From: Liquorilactobacillus capillatus DSM 19910
Lineage (GTDB): Bacteria; Bacillota; Bacilli; Lactobacillales; Lactobacillaceae
DNA length: 64,000 bases
Direction: 5' to 3'
NCBI RefSeq assembly: GCF_001434915.1
Contig: NZ_AZEF01000061.1
Span: 1-64,000, forward strand
Position 1 is the first letter of the stretch, and the number at the start of each line of letters is the position of its first letter. Below the pieces are notes generated by a model that saw only the letters and a list, made by a program, of their open reading frames with translations, made no database searches and had not been told where the DNA came from. Shown in pieces: positions 1-9,826 of the stretch. The position numbers were made by a program, and so were the translations under genes.

Positions 1-211
1 AAATCTGTCATTAGTAATAGAGAAATCTATTACCAACAACAGATATTGTAGAACCAATTTTGGCACAGCTCCCTTTTTTATTGCGTATAAACGTGTTCCA
101 TAAGTCAAAATTCTCCGTCTAACTTCGAATTACTCATAGCAAAGTACTCGCTATGTTCGTAATTTCGAGTTATTACTCAAATTTTCCCGGCTTATGTCAC
201 ACTCTCCTTTT
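1..211. other. Non-coding end of window with imperfect hairpin
   Basis: No convincing gene is seen here. An imperfect inverted repeat spans 121-171 (left arm 121-140, loop 141-149, right arm 150-171). On the minus strand it lies just downstream of nth. The minus-strand text between about 61 and 200 has two loosely similar blocks (around 95-120 and 175-200), which suggests a dispersed repeat or the end of an insertion element. I cannot name the family. Confidence 0.3.
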
Positions 212-853
212 TTATTTTACTCTCTTTTGACCCTCAGCACACATTGACAATAAAGGGCAATCAGCACAATGCGGATTACGCGCTGTACATTGATATCTCC
301 CCCAGAAAATCATGCAATGATGTGCCTTTATCCATAAGTCTTTCGGTAATTTCTTCATCAAGGTCTTTTCAATCGTTAGTACATCTGCTTTTTGCGGAAC
401 AATACGTAATCTTTTTGAAACACGGGTTACATGTGTATCAACTGCAATAGCTGGAATATTAAAGCGCTCAGCTAAAACTACATCAGCTGTCTTACGACCA
501 ACACCAGCCAACTGCATCAATTCCTGCCGAGTCCGTGGAACCTGACCACCAAACTTGTGTACAATATCCTTTGCGCAAGCAATAATATATTTCCCCTTAT
601 TACGATACAGCCCAATTGAATGTACCAATGGAATAACATCTTCTATCTCTGCAACTGCCAATGTGGCTGGAGTCGGGTATGTATCAAACAATCGCGGTGT
701 TAACAAGTTAACAGCCTTATCTGTTGTTTGTGCACTCAAGATAACCGCTAAAAGAAAATGGAAGTCTGTGTCAGCTTCAAGTGATGTCCGTGCTTCTGGA
801 AACTTTTCACTCATAATCGTGATAGCCTTGACCGTATCTTTACCACTTAACAT
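212..853 (-). CDS. nth: Endonuclease III (DNA glycosylase/AP lyase)
   Basis: Base-excision repair enzyme that removes oxidised pyrimidines and nicks abasic sites. The 213-aa length is normal for the family. Visible are the helix-hairpin-helix with LAGVGRKTADVV (catalytic Lys121), the VDTHV segment with Asp139, and the C-terminal [4Fe-4S] loop with Cys189, 196, 199 and 205 in the C-x6-C-x2-C-x5-C pattern. The ATG shares one base with the stop of dnaD (TAATG), so the two genes are probably translationally coupled. It is the last gene of the dinG-to-nth string seen in many Firmicutes. Function is firm. Confidence 0.96.
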   Translation of the reverse strand: MLSGKDTVKAITIMSEKFPEARTSLEADTDFHFLLAVILSAQTTDKAVNLLTPRLFDTYPTPATLAVAEIEDVIPLVHSIGLYRNKGKYIIACAKDIVHKFGGQVPRTRQELMQLAGVGRKTADVVLAERFNIPAIAVDTHVTRVSKRLRIVPQKADVLTIEKTLMKKLPKDLWIKAHHCMIFWGRYQCTARNPHCADCPLLSMCAEGQKRVK

Positions 854-1584
854 TAATGCTCATCTCTCTTCTCAGAGGAATCCGACCAATGGTAAAGTGG
901 AATATCTGGTTTATCATAATTGCGTTTAGACGCTCTTTTGTCTGTACTCTCATTTTGCCTACGCTGACGAACTTTCTGCTTTTCACGCTGCACATCCTGC
1001 GCTGTTCTAATATGTTGCCGCTCCCAGCTCAATAATACCCGATCAATGTATTTTAAACTATAAGCTTGATTCAAAACAGCCTCACGTAAGGCCAATAAGA
1101 TCAGTGCCGGATCATAATGATCTTCGCCAAGCCATAAATTAATTGTTTCTAATTCGATAGGCGATAGTGACCGCCCAAATTCAACTTCAATACTACCAAA
1201 AACCTGATCACGACTAACTTTATTTTCAGCATCAATTTTAACTTTTTCATTTTGCTGATGCTTAAGTGCTAGTTTTTCAAATAATAAGTCAAATTGATAA
1301 ATATCATGTTTTCTACCATTATCATCCGCGATTGTTTTGATCTCCATTAACTTCTTTTCGATCAAGCTATGTAGCATCTGATAAACTTCAGCTGTACTTT
1401 TACCCATTTTCTCAGCTAGTTTTTCAATTGCGGGAAACGGTTCGCCTTTTTGAATAAAGCTGTCTATTTGTAAATATAAAACAAACTCACCGTCATCCAT
1501 TCCCAAAGAATGATAATTATGCAGTACAAGATTTGCGACCGTCATCTGACCTTCGTGTAAATATGCTCGTAGTACTTTATCCAT
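853..1584 (-). CDS. dnaD: DnaD-family primosome protein
   Basis: Replication initiation protein that helps load the replicative helicase at oriC and at restart sites. The N-terminal winged-helix oligomerisation domain covers about residues 1-110. The C-terminal DnaB/DnaD domain includes the LLALREAVLNQ stretch and a YIDRVLLSWE segment near residue 185, followed by a basic tail. I chose the ATG at 1584 (243 aa) because an AAGGATGGG ribosome site precedes it by 7 bases; an ATG four codons upstream would sit directly on that site. It lies between asnS and nth, as in Bacillus. Confidence 0.92.
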   Translation of the reverse strand: MDKVLRAYLHEGQMTVANLVLHNYHSLGMDDGEFVLYLQIDSFIQKGEPFPAIEKLAEKMGKSTAEVYQMLHSLIEKKLMEIKTIADDNGRKHDIYQFDLLFEKLALKHQQNEKVKIDAENKVSRDQVFGSIEVEFGRSLSPIELETINLWLGEDHYDPALILLALREAVLNQAYSLKYIDRVLLSWERQHIRTAQDVQREKQKVRQRRQNESTDKRASKRNYDKPDIPLYHWSDSSEKRDEH

Positions 1585-1672
1585 TACTATTCCCATCCTT
1601 TTTTAATAGCTAAATAACTATAAAAAAACAGCCAAGATAAACAACTCTACCCTAACTGCTTTTAGTCTCTTA

Positions 1673-2977
1673 TCAAGGATAAATACGGTTCAACAAACGT
1701 GGGAACGGAATTGCCTCACGAATATGATCTTCACCTGTAATCCATGTCACTGCCCGTTCTAAGCCTAGGCCAAAACCAGAATGCGGTACACTGCCATAAC
1801 GGCGTAAATCAAGGTACCATTGGTAATCAGCCTTATCAAGTCCAGCTTTTTCGATCTGTGCTTCAAGATAAGCTGGGTCCGTTGCTCTTTCAGAACCACC
1901 GATAATCTCGCCATATCCTTCTGGCGCCAAGAGATCAGCACAAATGACAACATCTTCACGTGTTGGGTGTGGCTTCATATAAAATGGCTTGATCGCTTTA
2001 GGATAGTTCAAAACAAAAACTGGCTTACTGAAATGTTCTGCCAGATATGTTTCTTCAGGTGAACCAAAGTCTTCACCCCACTTAACATCCGGAAAATCCC
2101 CAGCTTTTTGCAGCAGTTCAATCGCTTCATCATAAGAAATACGTGGGTATGGCAGCTCTGTATAACGCTGCAAAACTTTAGGATCACGCCCGAGAAGTTT
2201 TAAATCATACTGACAATTATCCAAAACCTTTTGAACAAGAAAAGCAATGTAGCGTTCTTGGATCTCTAAACTTTGTTCTTGATGCATAAATGCCATCTCA
2301 GGTTCAATCATCCAGAACTCAATCAAATGTCTTCTGGTCTTTGATTTTTCAGCTCTGAAAGTTGGTCCAAACGAGAAGACCTTACCAAAAGCCATTGCCC
2401 CTGCTTCTTCATACAACTGACCAGATTGTGACAAATACGCATCCTTATCAAAATATTCCGTATGAAAAAGCTCAGTAGTCCCTTCTGGCGCTGAACCAGT
2501 CAGGATCGGTGCATCAAACTTAACAAAACCCTCTTGGTGGAAAAATTCATAGGTAGCTCTAATTACTTCGCTCCGAATCTTCATAATTGCGAATTGCTTC
2601 TTGGACCGCAACCAAAGATGACGGTGATCCATTAAAAAATCGACCCCATGTTCTTTGGGTGAGATCGGATAATCTTGGCTTGCACCAACTGGTTCAATAC
2701 TTTCAATCTCAATCTCATAACCAAAGTGTGACCGCGTATCTTCATGAATCTCACCAGTTACATACATACTCTCTTCTTGTCTAGCTTCCTTTGCCAATGC
2801 AAAAGTCTCTGCACTAACATTGCTCTTAACAACAACGCCTTGAAAAAAAGCTGTCCCATCACGTAATTGCAAAAAAGCGATCTTCCCGCTTGAACGTTTA
2901 TTCGTTAACCAAACACCTATCTTAACTTTTTCATTAACATGTTTCTTTGCATCAATAATACTAATCGTCTCCAACAA
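1673..2977 (-). CDS. asnS: Asparaginyl-tRNA synthetase
   Basis: Charges tRNA-Asn in the cytoplasm. The 434-aa class IIb synthetase has an N-terminal OB-fold anticodon domain (about residues 15-100). Motif 2 is around [19 protein letters not shown] and motif 3 is [13 protein letters not shown] near the C-terminus. The start is a TTG, with an AGGGGG site that overlaps the aspC stop codon and lies 5 bases upstream. This implies coupled translation from the preceding aminotransferase gene. Asn rather than Asp specificity is inferred from overall similarity and the aspC neighbour. Confidence 0.95.
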   Translation of the reverse strand: MLETISIIDAKKHVNEKVKIGVWLTNKRSSGKIAFLQLRDGTAFFQGVVVKSNVSAETFALAKEARQEESMYVTGEIHEDTRSHFGYEIEIESIEPVGASQDYPISPKEHGVDFLMDHRHLWLRSKKQFAIMKIRSEVIRATYEFFHQEGFVKFDAPILTGSAPEGTTELFHTEYFDKDAYLSQSGQLYEEAGAMAFGKVFSFGPTFRAEKSKTRRHLIEFWMIEPEMAFMHQEQSLEIQERYIAFLVQKVLDNCQYDLKLLGRDPKVLQRYTELPYPRISYDEAIELLQKAGDFPDVKWGEDFGSPEETYLAEHFSKPVFVLNYPKAIKPFYMKPHPTREDVVICADLLAPEGYGEIIGGSERATDPAYLEAQIEKAGLDKADYQWYLDLRRYGSVPHSGFGLGLERAVTWITGEDHIREAIPFPRLLNRIYP

Positions 2978-2986
2978 CGCGGCCCC

Positions 2987-4168
2987 CTACATATGTTTTT
3001 CAATAAATAATTTAATTCGTTTTAAAGCTTTATTTAAGCTATCTAAGTCAGTAGCATAGCTCAATCTAATATGTTCTGGCATTCCAAAGGCAGCTCCAGC
3101 TACAACAGCCACATGTGCTTCCTCAAGTAAGGCAGCAGCAAAATCCTCAGTAGTTGAGAAACCCGTCAGTTTAACTGTTTCCGCAACATTAGGGAAAAGG
3201 TAAAAAGCGCCTTCTGGCTTATCTGGTAATTTGACACCAGGTAACGCTGTTAACTGCGGATAAACTATATTCAATCTTTTTTCAAACTGGACCCGCATCT
3301 TTTCAACAACACTTTGGTCACCTGTCAAAGCTTCCAGCGCAGCATATTGGCTTACAGCTGCTAAATTGCTCGTTGCATGGCTGATAACAACGTTCATCTT
3401 CTGAATAACTTCACGTGGCGCAACAGTGTAACCTACACGCCAACCCGTCATAGCATAGGCCTTAGATAAGCCACTCACTAAAATCGTCTGGTCTCTGATA
3501 GCTTGACCAAGTTCAATCAACGAAACGAACTGATGGTCATTATAAACCAACTTGCCATACATATCATCTGCAATGAGCACAACATCATTTTTAACCGCCC
3601 ATTCACCAATCTGCAACAACTCATCTCGAGTATAGATTAGGCCTGACGGATTTTGCGGTGAATTAATAATGACCGCACGGGTTTTAGCAGTACGCGCCTT
3701 TTCAAGCTCTGTTACAGTAACCTTAGCCTTATTTGCTGGCATTACAAAAACAGGTTTTCCGCCCGCAAGTTTCACTTGCTCACCGTAACTAACCCAATAG
3801 GGCAATGGGATCAATACTTCATCTTGCTCGTCAAGCAAAGTCTGTGCAAGGACATACAATGAGAACTTACCACCAACAGTAACTGCAACCTGTTCGGGCA
3901 CGTATGCAACTCCAAAGTCCGACTGTAAGCGATCGCAAACAGCTTGTTTTAAAGCTGTGATACCCGTTGCAGGCGTATAAAAGTCCGACTTTCCTGCTTT
4001 AATCGCTTCGATCGCAGCCTCTTTAATCCGGGACGGTGTATTAAAATCTGGTTCCCCAACACCAAGATTGATGACATCAATTCCTGCTGCAATCATTTTC
4101 TTAGCTTGAGCTGAAAGCGCCAGTGTTGCCGAGGGTTGAACCTGCATAACTCTGCTTGCTATTTTCAT
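2987..4168 (-). CDS. aspC: Aspartate aminotransferase, class I PLP-dependent
   Basis: Probably interconverts aspartate/2-oxoglutarate and oxaloacetate/glutamate. This 393-aa fold-type I aminotransferase shows NSPQNPSG, the DDMYG segment, the PLP lysine in SGLSKAYAMTGWRVGY (Lys236) and the carboxylate-binding Arg in HIRLSYA near the C-terminus. It sits between ypmB and asnS, the usual Firmicutes arrangement, so aspartate supply and Asn-tRNA charging are linked. Exact amino-acid specificity cannot be read from sequence. An AAGGTG site precedes the ATG. Confidence 0.93.
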   Translation of the reverse strand: MKIASRVMQVQPSATLALSAQAKKMIAAGIDVINLGVGEPDFNTPSRIKEAAIEAIKAGKSDFYTPATGITALKQAVCDRLQSDFGVAYVPEQVAVTVGGKFSLYVLAQTLLDEQDEVLIPLPYWVSYGEQVKLAGGKPVFVMPANKAKVTVTELEKARTAKTRAVIINSPQNPSGLIYTRDELLQIGEWAVKNDVVLIADDMYGKLVYNDHQFVSLIELGQAIRDQTILVSGLSKAYAMTGWRVGYTVAPREVIQKMNVVISHATSNLAAVSQYAALEALTGDQSVVEKMRVQFEKRLNIVYPQLTALPGVKLPDKPEGAFYLFPNVAETVKLTGFSTTEDFAAALLEEAHVAVVAGAAFGMPEHIRLSYATDLDSLNKALKRIKLFIEKHM

Positions 4169-4187
4169 CTTTTACACCTTCATTATT

Positions 4188-4685
4188 CTAAATATTTTGA
4201 ATTGTTTTAACTAATGAACCATCTTTAAATGAAATCAAATCATAGCATAAATTATTATATTTATTTAGATATGTTACTTCCCAGACCGGCTTTTTTTGCC
4301 ACATCCCCATTGCAACTTTAGTTATCTTCCGCGGCTGCTGATCACGCTGGACGATCGTCCGAGCCTTTTGCTCATCAATCCCCTTATCATGCGAGTAGAT
4401 ATTTATCTGCCCACCCTTTTGGGCAATAACGACGTAGACATCCTGTCCACTTGTATTCTGACCTGTAACAGTAAAGTATGTCCGCTGTCTATTATACCAG
4501 TAAAAATTCTTCACCGTCTTCAACTTAGCATACTTACGTGCCAGTGTAGTTGCTTCTGAACGAGCTTCCTTCTTAGGTGCTGTTAACTGCGTGTAAATAA
4601 TAAAGGTCCCAAAAATAATGATCACTGCCATTGCAAAAACCATTATTTTTCTCAGTCTGCTTCGACCATAATTTTTTCTTTTCAT
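4188..4685 (-). CDS. ypmB: YpmB-like membrane-anchored protein (DUF5590/PepSY)
   Basis: A 165-aa protein with a basic N-terminus and one transmembrane segment (about residues 12-31), followed by an extracytoplasmic domain. The arrangement matches B. subtilis YpmB: a DUF5590-like region, then a PepSY-like C-terminal part containing WEVTYLNKYNNLCYDLISF. Its place between dinG and the aspartate aminotransferase is conserved. The biochemical role is unknown. PepSY domains often modulate proteases or bind extracellular partners, but that is family knowledge and not shown here. Confidence 0.8.
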   Translation of the reverse strand: MKRKNYGRSRLRKIMVFAMAVIIIFGTFIIYTQLTAPKKEARSEATTLARKYAKLKTVKNFYWYNRQRTYFTVTGQNTSGQDVYVVIAQKGGQINIYSHDKGIDEQKARTIVQRDQQPRKITKVAMGMWQKKPVWEVTYLNKYNNLCYDLISFKDGSLVKTIQNI

Positions 4686-4766
4686 AGACCCCTCTCATCT
4701 CTTCTATAGCTGTAATAAAACTATTATGTTCGCTTTATTATAGCAATAATCAAATTTTTTTTGAAG

Positions 4767-7565
4767 TCAAGGTGACGGTTTTTCCCAAAAATTCACTAAA
4801 TATTTTTTCAATTCGTCCGTTTTAATAACTTTTAGCGGCATTGTAACTGGAAAGACTCTCCGCATCTGATCGCCATAATTCTTAGTAATAATTCGGCTGT
4901 CAAGTACGATGACGACTCCACGATCAGCTGGGGTCCTAATCAAACGCCCCAAACCTTGCTTGAGACGCAGCATCGCTTCAGGCAGAGCAATATTCTGAAA
5001 GGGATCCTGCCCTGTGAGTGCTAATTGATGATATTTAACCCGATTAAGCAGTGTATTCGGCGCTTGGAAAGGTAAACGTGTGATAATCAATACTTCTAAA
5101 CGCTTTTTAGGCAGATCAACACCTTCCCAAAAAGTCCCTGCTCCCAATAAAACCGCGTCCTTAGACAATCTAAAACTTTTTATCAGCTTGGCATTGCTCC
5201 CTGTAATTCCTTGGGCCAAAAGGTCCCGCTGTAAAGTAACGCCTTTTGCACTGAGGGCGTGGTAAACTTTTTCAATCATTGCTAATGAATTAAATAAAAT
5301 CAGTGTTTGGCGCTTATTAGATTGGATAATCACCGTCAAGGTTTCTGCCAAGTAGGCGACATACTCATTTAAATCATGTGTAACATCCGGTGCATCGGCT
5401 GCTATCAAAGCCAGAGCCTGCTTATGGTAATTAAAGACACCTGGTAATTGAATCAGTGGTGTCTCCCGTGGTAAATCCAACTGGTCAAGCGTATACTCCG
5501 TTCCATTCGGCAAAAGCAGACTCGCGCCAACAAAAAGAACATGGTCGAAATTGTGATAGATATACGGACGTAAAAAATTAGTTGCCCGTAATAGACCAAA
5601 TTGAAGCCGCAAATGTGCATTAGGATGATCTAATGGCAGGGTGAGCCAAACAACCGTTTCATCTACCTGCTTTTCAAGCTTATTCAAGTCTAAACGCAAC
5701 CAGTATTGCTGGTAAGTATTCAGTTTATCTAGAAGTTCAAAAAAACCATTTAAGAAATGGACTGCTTCTTTGTCTAAACGATCTGCCCCCTTAAATTGCT
5801 CGAAGCGCTGCCGTAATTGCAGCGTTTCATGATCAAGCTCTGCAAAAGCCTTAGTAATGTAACGGACACTGGCATAGTTTTCTTTGATAAAACCGCGTAA
5901 TCGTTTCATTGGAACAATACTTTCAAAAAAGGTTTGTTTCTTATTTCCCCGTGGAATAAAATAGTGAACTAACTTACTCCTAAGAAGTGGGAAACGTTGG
6001 TCAAGCACACGTATCTGCGCTAAAATGGCCTCTCTTTCGGCACTAGTTAAGAATTGTTGTGCTTCTAATTGGTTAAAAGCAAAAGAAACTTTAGATTCTG
6101 CCTTAACTAAAAGTGAATCACAGAGAATCTTAAGCTCATCAAAATCAATTTCATTACGATTGCTAGTCAGTGCCATGCTGGAAAGATGTTGTGCCTCGTC
6201 AATAATCAGGTTTGTACGCGTATTGCCCAATGAGTCAGCATGGTTCAATAAGTAAGCATGGTTTGTTATCAAAAGGTCAGCAGTTGCCTGATAAGTATGC
6301 TGCCGCCGAACAAAATCAAACTTTGCAAATTTACTTCCCTCTTCAAGATTCTCAAGTCCATGGTGTCTGATCTCATCAAATAATGGATCTTGATACTTAG
6401 TTAAGTGTAATTCAGCTAAATCACCAGTTTTAGTAACTGTCAGCCACACCAGTAACCGTAGCTGCAATAACCGTGTCTGTTTTCCTTGCGGTTGATGTAA
6501 TGACCAGTTGAATTTCTCTAAATCAAGGTAATGCTGACTCCCCTTTAAGACAGCAGCGGTTACTTCAAAAGGTAGAATCTGCTGTAGCAATGGTAGTACC
6601 TGTTCCTTCATCTGCGTTTGTAAAGCTGTTGTTGCTGTACTGATCACAATTTTTTGACCAGTACTGGCGGCATATGCGGCAGGTATCAGATAACCTAGTG
6701 TTTTACCTAGACCGGTCGGTGCCTCAAGAACCAGATATGAATGTCTCTTTTCTTCAAACAAACGATGGATATGATCCATCATTTTTATTTGTGCTGGGCG
6801 CCACTCAAGCATCTTAGCAAAGAGCCTTCTTTTGGCATCCTCGCTTACAGGATATCGTCCCTCTTGCCGTGTTCTGACATCAGACTCAAAGCGGCGTAAA
6901 ACAAGGCCGCTTACTTCTTGCAGATAGGGAGGAAGTACATTAGCTTGACGCTGTTTCTTCTTAAGTGCTTCCTTAAAACATACCCCGGTTTGCATCAGCA
7001 GACTATTCTGATATGATGCAATCACTTCAAGCACTCGTATTGGCAAATTAGCAATAGTTTTCAATAAAAAGATCAGTAATTGTGCTGTTGCTTCAGCATC
7101 ACTATCCGCATGGTGCGGATGTTGGTGGCTTAGATTAAGATATTCACTTAAATAACTCAATTTAAAACTAGACAATGTTGGCAACAGGATTTGACTAAGC
7201 TGAACTGTGTCTATTCCCTGCAACTCACATGCTGGATAACCTATTCGTTCAAATTCCGCATTTAAAAAGCGATAATCAAAATTGATATTATGTGCTACAA
7301 AAGTCGTTTCCTGTAGCAAAGCAAAAATCGTTGCTGCGACATCCTCAAATAATGGTGCCTTTTGCACATCTTTATTTGTAATACCTGTTAAATGCTGAAT
7401 TTCTTTTGGAATCGGTATTAGTGGATTAATCATTGTGTTAAAGCGATTAATTATTTTCCCACCCTTAACAAATGCACAACTGAATTGAATTATTCGATTT
7501 GTCCCATCAATACTAGTACCAGTCGTCTCAATATCAACTACCGCGTACGTGCTTGCCAAGCTCAT
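4767..7565 (-). CDS. dinG: DinG-type 3'-5' exonuclease/helicase
   Basis: Predicted nuclease-helicase in DNA repair. The N-terminal DEDDh exonuclease starts at VDIETTGTSIDG, with HNINFDYRFLNAEF (ExoII) and HHADSDAEAT (ExoIII) by residue 170. The helicase half has Walker A APTGLGKTLGYL, a DEAQ box, and motif VI QGLGRLIRTPADRG. No cysteines occur between Walker A and the DEAQ box, so the Fe-S cluster of E. coli DinG is absent, as known for Gram-positive DinG. The start is placed at 7565 (932 aa) behind a GGTGG site, since the 15 extra residues upstream lack one. It heads the leftward operon. Confidence 0.93.
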   Translation of the reverse strand: MSLASTYAVVDIETTGTSIDGTNRIIQFSCAFVKGGKIINRFNTMINPLIPIPKEIQHLTGITNKDVQKAPLFEDVAATIFALLQETTFVAHNINFDYRFLNAEFERIGYPACELQGIDTVQLSQILLPTLSSFKLSYLSEYLNLSHQHPHHADSDAEATAQLLIFLLKTIANLPIRVLEVIASYQNSLLMQTGVCFKEALKKKQRQANVLPPYLQEVSGLVLRRFESDVRTRQEGRYPVSEDAKRRLFAKMLEWRPAQIKMMDHIHRLFEEKRHSYLVLEAPTGLGKTLGYLIPAAYAASTGQKIVISTATTALQTQMKEQVLPLLQQILPFEVTAAVLKGSQHYLDLEKFNWSLHQPQGKQTRLLQLRLLVWLTVTKTGDLAELHLTKYQDPLFDEIRHHGLENLEEGSKFAKFDFVRRQHTYQATADLLITNHAYLLNHADSLGNTRTNLIIDEAQHLSSMALTSNRNEIDFDELKILCDSLLVKAESKVSFAFNQLEAQQFLTSAEREAILAQIRVLDQRFPLLRSKLVHYFIPRGNKKQTFFESIVPMKRLRGFIKENYASVRYITKAFAELDHETLQLRQRFEQFKGADRLDKEAVHFLNGFFELLDKLNTYQQYWLRLDLNKLEKQVDETVVWLTLPLDHPNAHLRLQFGLLRATNFLRPYIYHNFDHVLFVGASLLLPNGTEYTLDQLDLPRETPLIQLPGVFNYHKQALALIAADAPDVTHDLNEYVAYLAETLTVIIQSNKRQTLILFNSLAMIEKVYHALSAKGVTLQRDLLAQGITGSNAKLIKSFRLSKDAVLLGAGTFWEGVDLPKKRLEVLIITRLPFQAPNTLLNRVKYHQLALTGQDPFQNIALPEAMLRLKQGLGRLIRTPADRGVVIVLDSRIITKNYGDQMRRVFPVTMPLKVIKTDELKKYLVNFWEKPSP

Positions 7566-7718
7566 TGTTCCACCGACTTTCTTCGCATAATCTACTCGCC
7601 ATTTTAGCACATATTTGTCTGTTTAAGCGTTCTAAATTAAAATCCGTTAATCAAGCACTAGTTCCTAGGCCTCAAAGATAATCTTATTCAATATTTAAAG
7701 ATTTTAAGGGTTGTTATA

Positions 7719-7747
7719 TTGTCAGCAGGTTGATTAATATGTATAAT
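7719..7747 (+). promoter_or_regulatory. Promoter of the mevalonate operon
   Basis: TTGTCA (7719-7724), a 17-base spacer and a perfect TATAAT (7742-7747) form a strong sigma-A-type promoter about 100 bases upstream of mvaK1. The intervening leader is AT-rich, with no obvious riboswitch. The dinG gene diverges from here. Confidence 0.75.
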
Positions 7748-7849
7748 CTTATTTGTTTGTAACAAGATTATATTTAGAATAATTTAATCGTCTTTGTAGT
7801 ATGATATTATAATAATAGTAACTATTTATGATAGAAAGGAAGCATCGAT

Positions 7850-8815
7850 TTGGTTAAAATTATGCGTTCCGGAAGTGGAGAAAGCCACGCTAAAATTATC
7901 CTAATTGGAGAACATTCTGTCGTTTACGGGCGGCCTGCTATCGCGCTGCCGCTCTCTAAAGTAAAAACTAATGTACATATTGAAGAAACAGACAGTGGTA
8001 CGCAAATTTTGCATAGTCGTTATTTTGACGGAGAATTGCGGAGAGCACCTGCTTCCTTAGATGGAATAAAGCAGCTGATTAAACACATCTTGGAAGAACT
8101 TTCAGCTACAGAAGATTCTTTCATTATGACAATCAATAGCGCTCTTCCGGCTGAACGAGGTATGGGGTCATCAGGGGCAACTGCCATTGCTGTCATTAGG
8201 GCTCTGTACTCCTATCTTAATAAGCATCTTACCCATGCTAAATTACTTCAACTTGCTGATATCTCAGAAAGCATCACACATGGTAACCCCAGTGGTTTAG
8301 ATGCTTCTACATCTGCAAGTTCGCAACCTGTTTGGATGGTTAAGCACCACGAGCTTTTACCGTTACCAATTAATTTAAATGCTTGTCTGTTGATCTGCGA
8401 CAGCGGTATAAAAGGACGGACTGGTGAGGCGGTCGCAAGTGTCAAAAAACGCTTAGAACTTGAACCACATGAAACACAAACTTTACTTGAAACCTTAGGT
8501 AAGCTGGCCTTTATGGCACGGAAACAAATTGCTAATGATGATGCTACTGGTCTAGGACAGACTTTTAACGCCGCACAGGCTCAATTAGCTGCACTTGGTG
8601 TCAGCAACAAGCAACTTGATGAGCTTATCAAGACGAGTCTTGATCTTGGTGCATTAGGTAGCAAATTAACTGGTGGTGGACGCGGTGGGTGTTTCATTTC
8701 CCTAGTCAGAGATCAAGAAGAGGCCCAACGAATAGCAGCGCAATTACACACACATGGTGTTACTAAAACATGGATTCAACCGTTAGGAAACGCTTCTGAG
8801 GAGGAGAATAACTAA
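7850..8815 (+). CDS. mvaK1: Mevalonate kinase
   Basis: Phosphorylates mevalonate to 5-phosphomevalonate, a step of the isoprenoid pathway. A 321-aa GHMP kinase: the N-terminal HAKIILIGEHSVVYGRPAIA motif, the ATP-binding loop PAERGMGSSGATAIAV and the C-terminal GGGRGGCFISL motif are all present. The start is a TTG, because GAAAGGAAG lies 7 bases before it; the first in-frame ATG (7862) is about 19 bases from that site. It is the first gene of a four-gene operon, and its stop overlaps the mvaD start (TAATG). Confidence 0.95.
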   Translation: MVKIMRSGSGESHAKIILIGEHSVVYGRPAIALPLSKVKTNVHIEETDSGTQILHSRYFDGELRRAPASLDGIKQLIKHILEELSATEDSFIMTINSALPAERGMGSSGATAIAVIRALYSYLNKHLTHAKLLQLADISESITHGNPSGLDASTSASSQPVWMVKHHELLPLPINLNACLLICDSGIKGRTGEAVASVKKRLELEPHETQTLLETLGKLAFMARKQIANDDATGLGQTFNAAQAQLAALGVSNKQLDELIKTSLDLGALGSKLTGGGRGGCFISLVRDQEEAQRIAAQLHTHGVTKTWIQPLGNASEEENN

Positions 8816-9792
8816 TGCCTGTAAAAACCTTTACGGCACGTGCTCACACTAATATTGCATTAATCAAATACTGGGGCAAGAAAAACCAGGACCTGATCCT
8901 TCCCATGAATAATAGTCTTTCACTAACACTTGATCACTTCTATACCGATACTGAAGTATCTTTCGACCAAACTTTAAAACAAGACAGCTTTTATCTCAAT
9001 CACGAAAAACAAGATACTGCTAAAATTACTCGTTTTATGGATTTAGTCCGTGCTAAAGCACATCTCAATTCATTTGCACGGATCAATTCAATCAACCATG
9101 TGCCTACAATGGCTGGACTAGCTTCATCAGCCTCAGCGTACGCAGCTTTAGCATTAGCTGCCAGCAAAGCTGCTGGGCTAGAACTGTCTCGTCCTGATCT
9201 TTCTCGACTCGCGCGCAGGGGGTCTGGTTCTGCAAGCCGATCAATTTACGGCGGCTTTGTTGAGTGGCAACAAGGACACGATGATCAGAGTTCTTATGCG
9301 ATCCCCATCGAAGAGGACCTCAACTGGGATCTTTGTATGATCGTTGTTGTTATTGATAAGGCTAAGAAGAAAATCTCAAGTCGAGTTGGGATGCAACTAG
9401 TCATTGAAACCTCACCCTTCTACCCCGCTTGGATCAAACAAGCTGAACAAGACCTGAGTGCTATCAAAAAAGCTATCAAAGAGCGCGATTTTAAAAAGAT
9501 GGGAACGATTGCTGAAGAGAATGCGATGAAAATGCACGCACTGAATATGAGTGCTAGTCCGCACTTCAGCTACTTTGAACCTGCGAGTATTGAAGCAATG
9601 CAGCTAGTAGAATTATTGCGTTCAGAGGGTATTTACTGTTATTATACATTGGATGCAGGTCCTAACGTCAAAATTCTTTGCTCAGACAAGGACAGCAGTC
9701 GTATTTTAACAAGACTTAGAACTAGATTCGCTAAAAATCAACTATTGTTAGCTCACTCGGGACCGGGTGTTCGGCTGATCGATAAAAAATAA
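8815..9792 (+). CDS. mvaD: Diphosphomevalonate decarboxylase
   Basis: Converts 5-diphosphomevalonate to isopentenyl diphosphate with ATP and loss of CO2. The 325-aa GHMP protein has the family signature ARAHTNIALIKYWGKK near the N-terminus, the NNSLSLTLD segment, the ATP loop PTMAGLASSASAYAALA, RRGSGSASRSIYGGFVEW, and the C-terminal TLDAGPNVKIL. It overlaps mvaK1 by one base, so the two are probably coupled. Length and motifs are complete. Confidence 0.96.
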   Translation: MPVKTFTARAHTNIALIKYWGKKNQDLILPMNNSLSLTLDHFYTDTEVSFDQTLKQDSFYLNHEKQDTAKITRFMDLVRAKAHLNSFARINSINHVPTMAGLASSASAYAALALAASKAAGLELSRPDLSRLARRGSGSASRSIYGGFVEWQQGHDDQSSYAIPIEEDLNWDLCMIVVVIDKAKKKISSRVGMQLVIETSPFYPAWIKQAEQDLSAIKKAIKERDFKKMGTIAEENAMKMHALNMSASPHFSYFEPASIEAMQLVELLRSEGIYCYYTLDAGPNVKILCSDKDSSRILTRLRTRFAKNQLLLAHSGPGVRLIDKK

Positions 9793-9826
9793 GATTATAA
9801 CTAATTTGTTGAAGGGGCATGATTTT

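Noticed and set aside
555-929. Rightward open frame across nth and dnaD
   Set aside because: It lies antisense to two well-supported genes, has no ribosome site and no recognisable domain.
4296-7610. Rightward open frames inside ypmB and dinG
   Set aside because: All are short, antisense to clear genes, and without ribosome sites.
7862-8815. ATG at 7862 as the mvaK1 start
   Set aside because: It is about 19 bases from the only ribosome site; the TTG at 7850 has ideal spacing.
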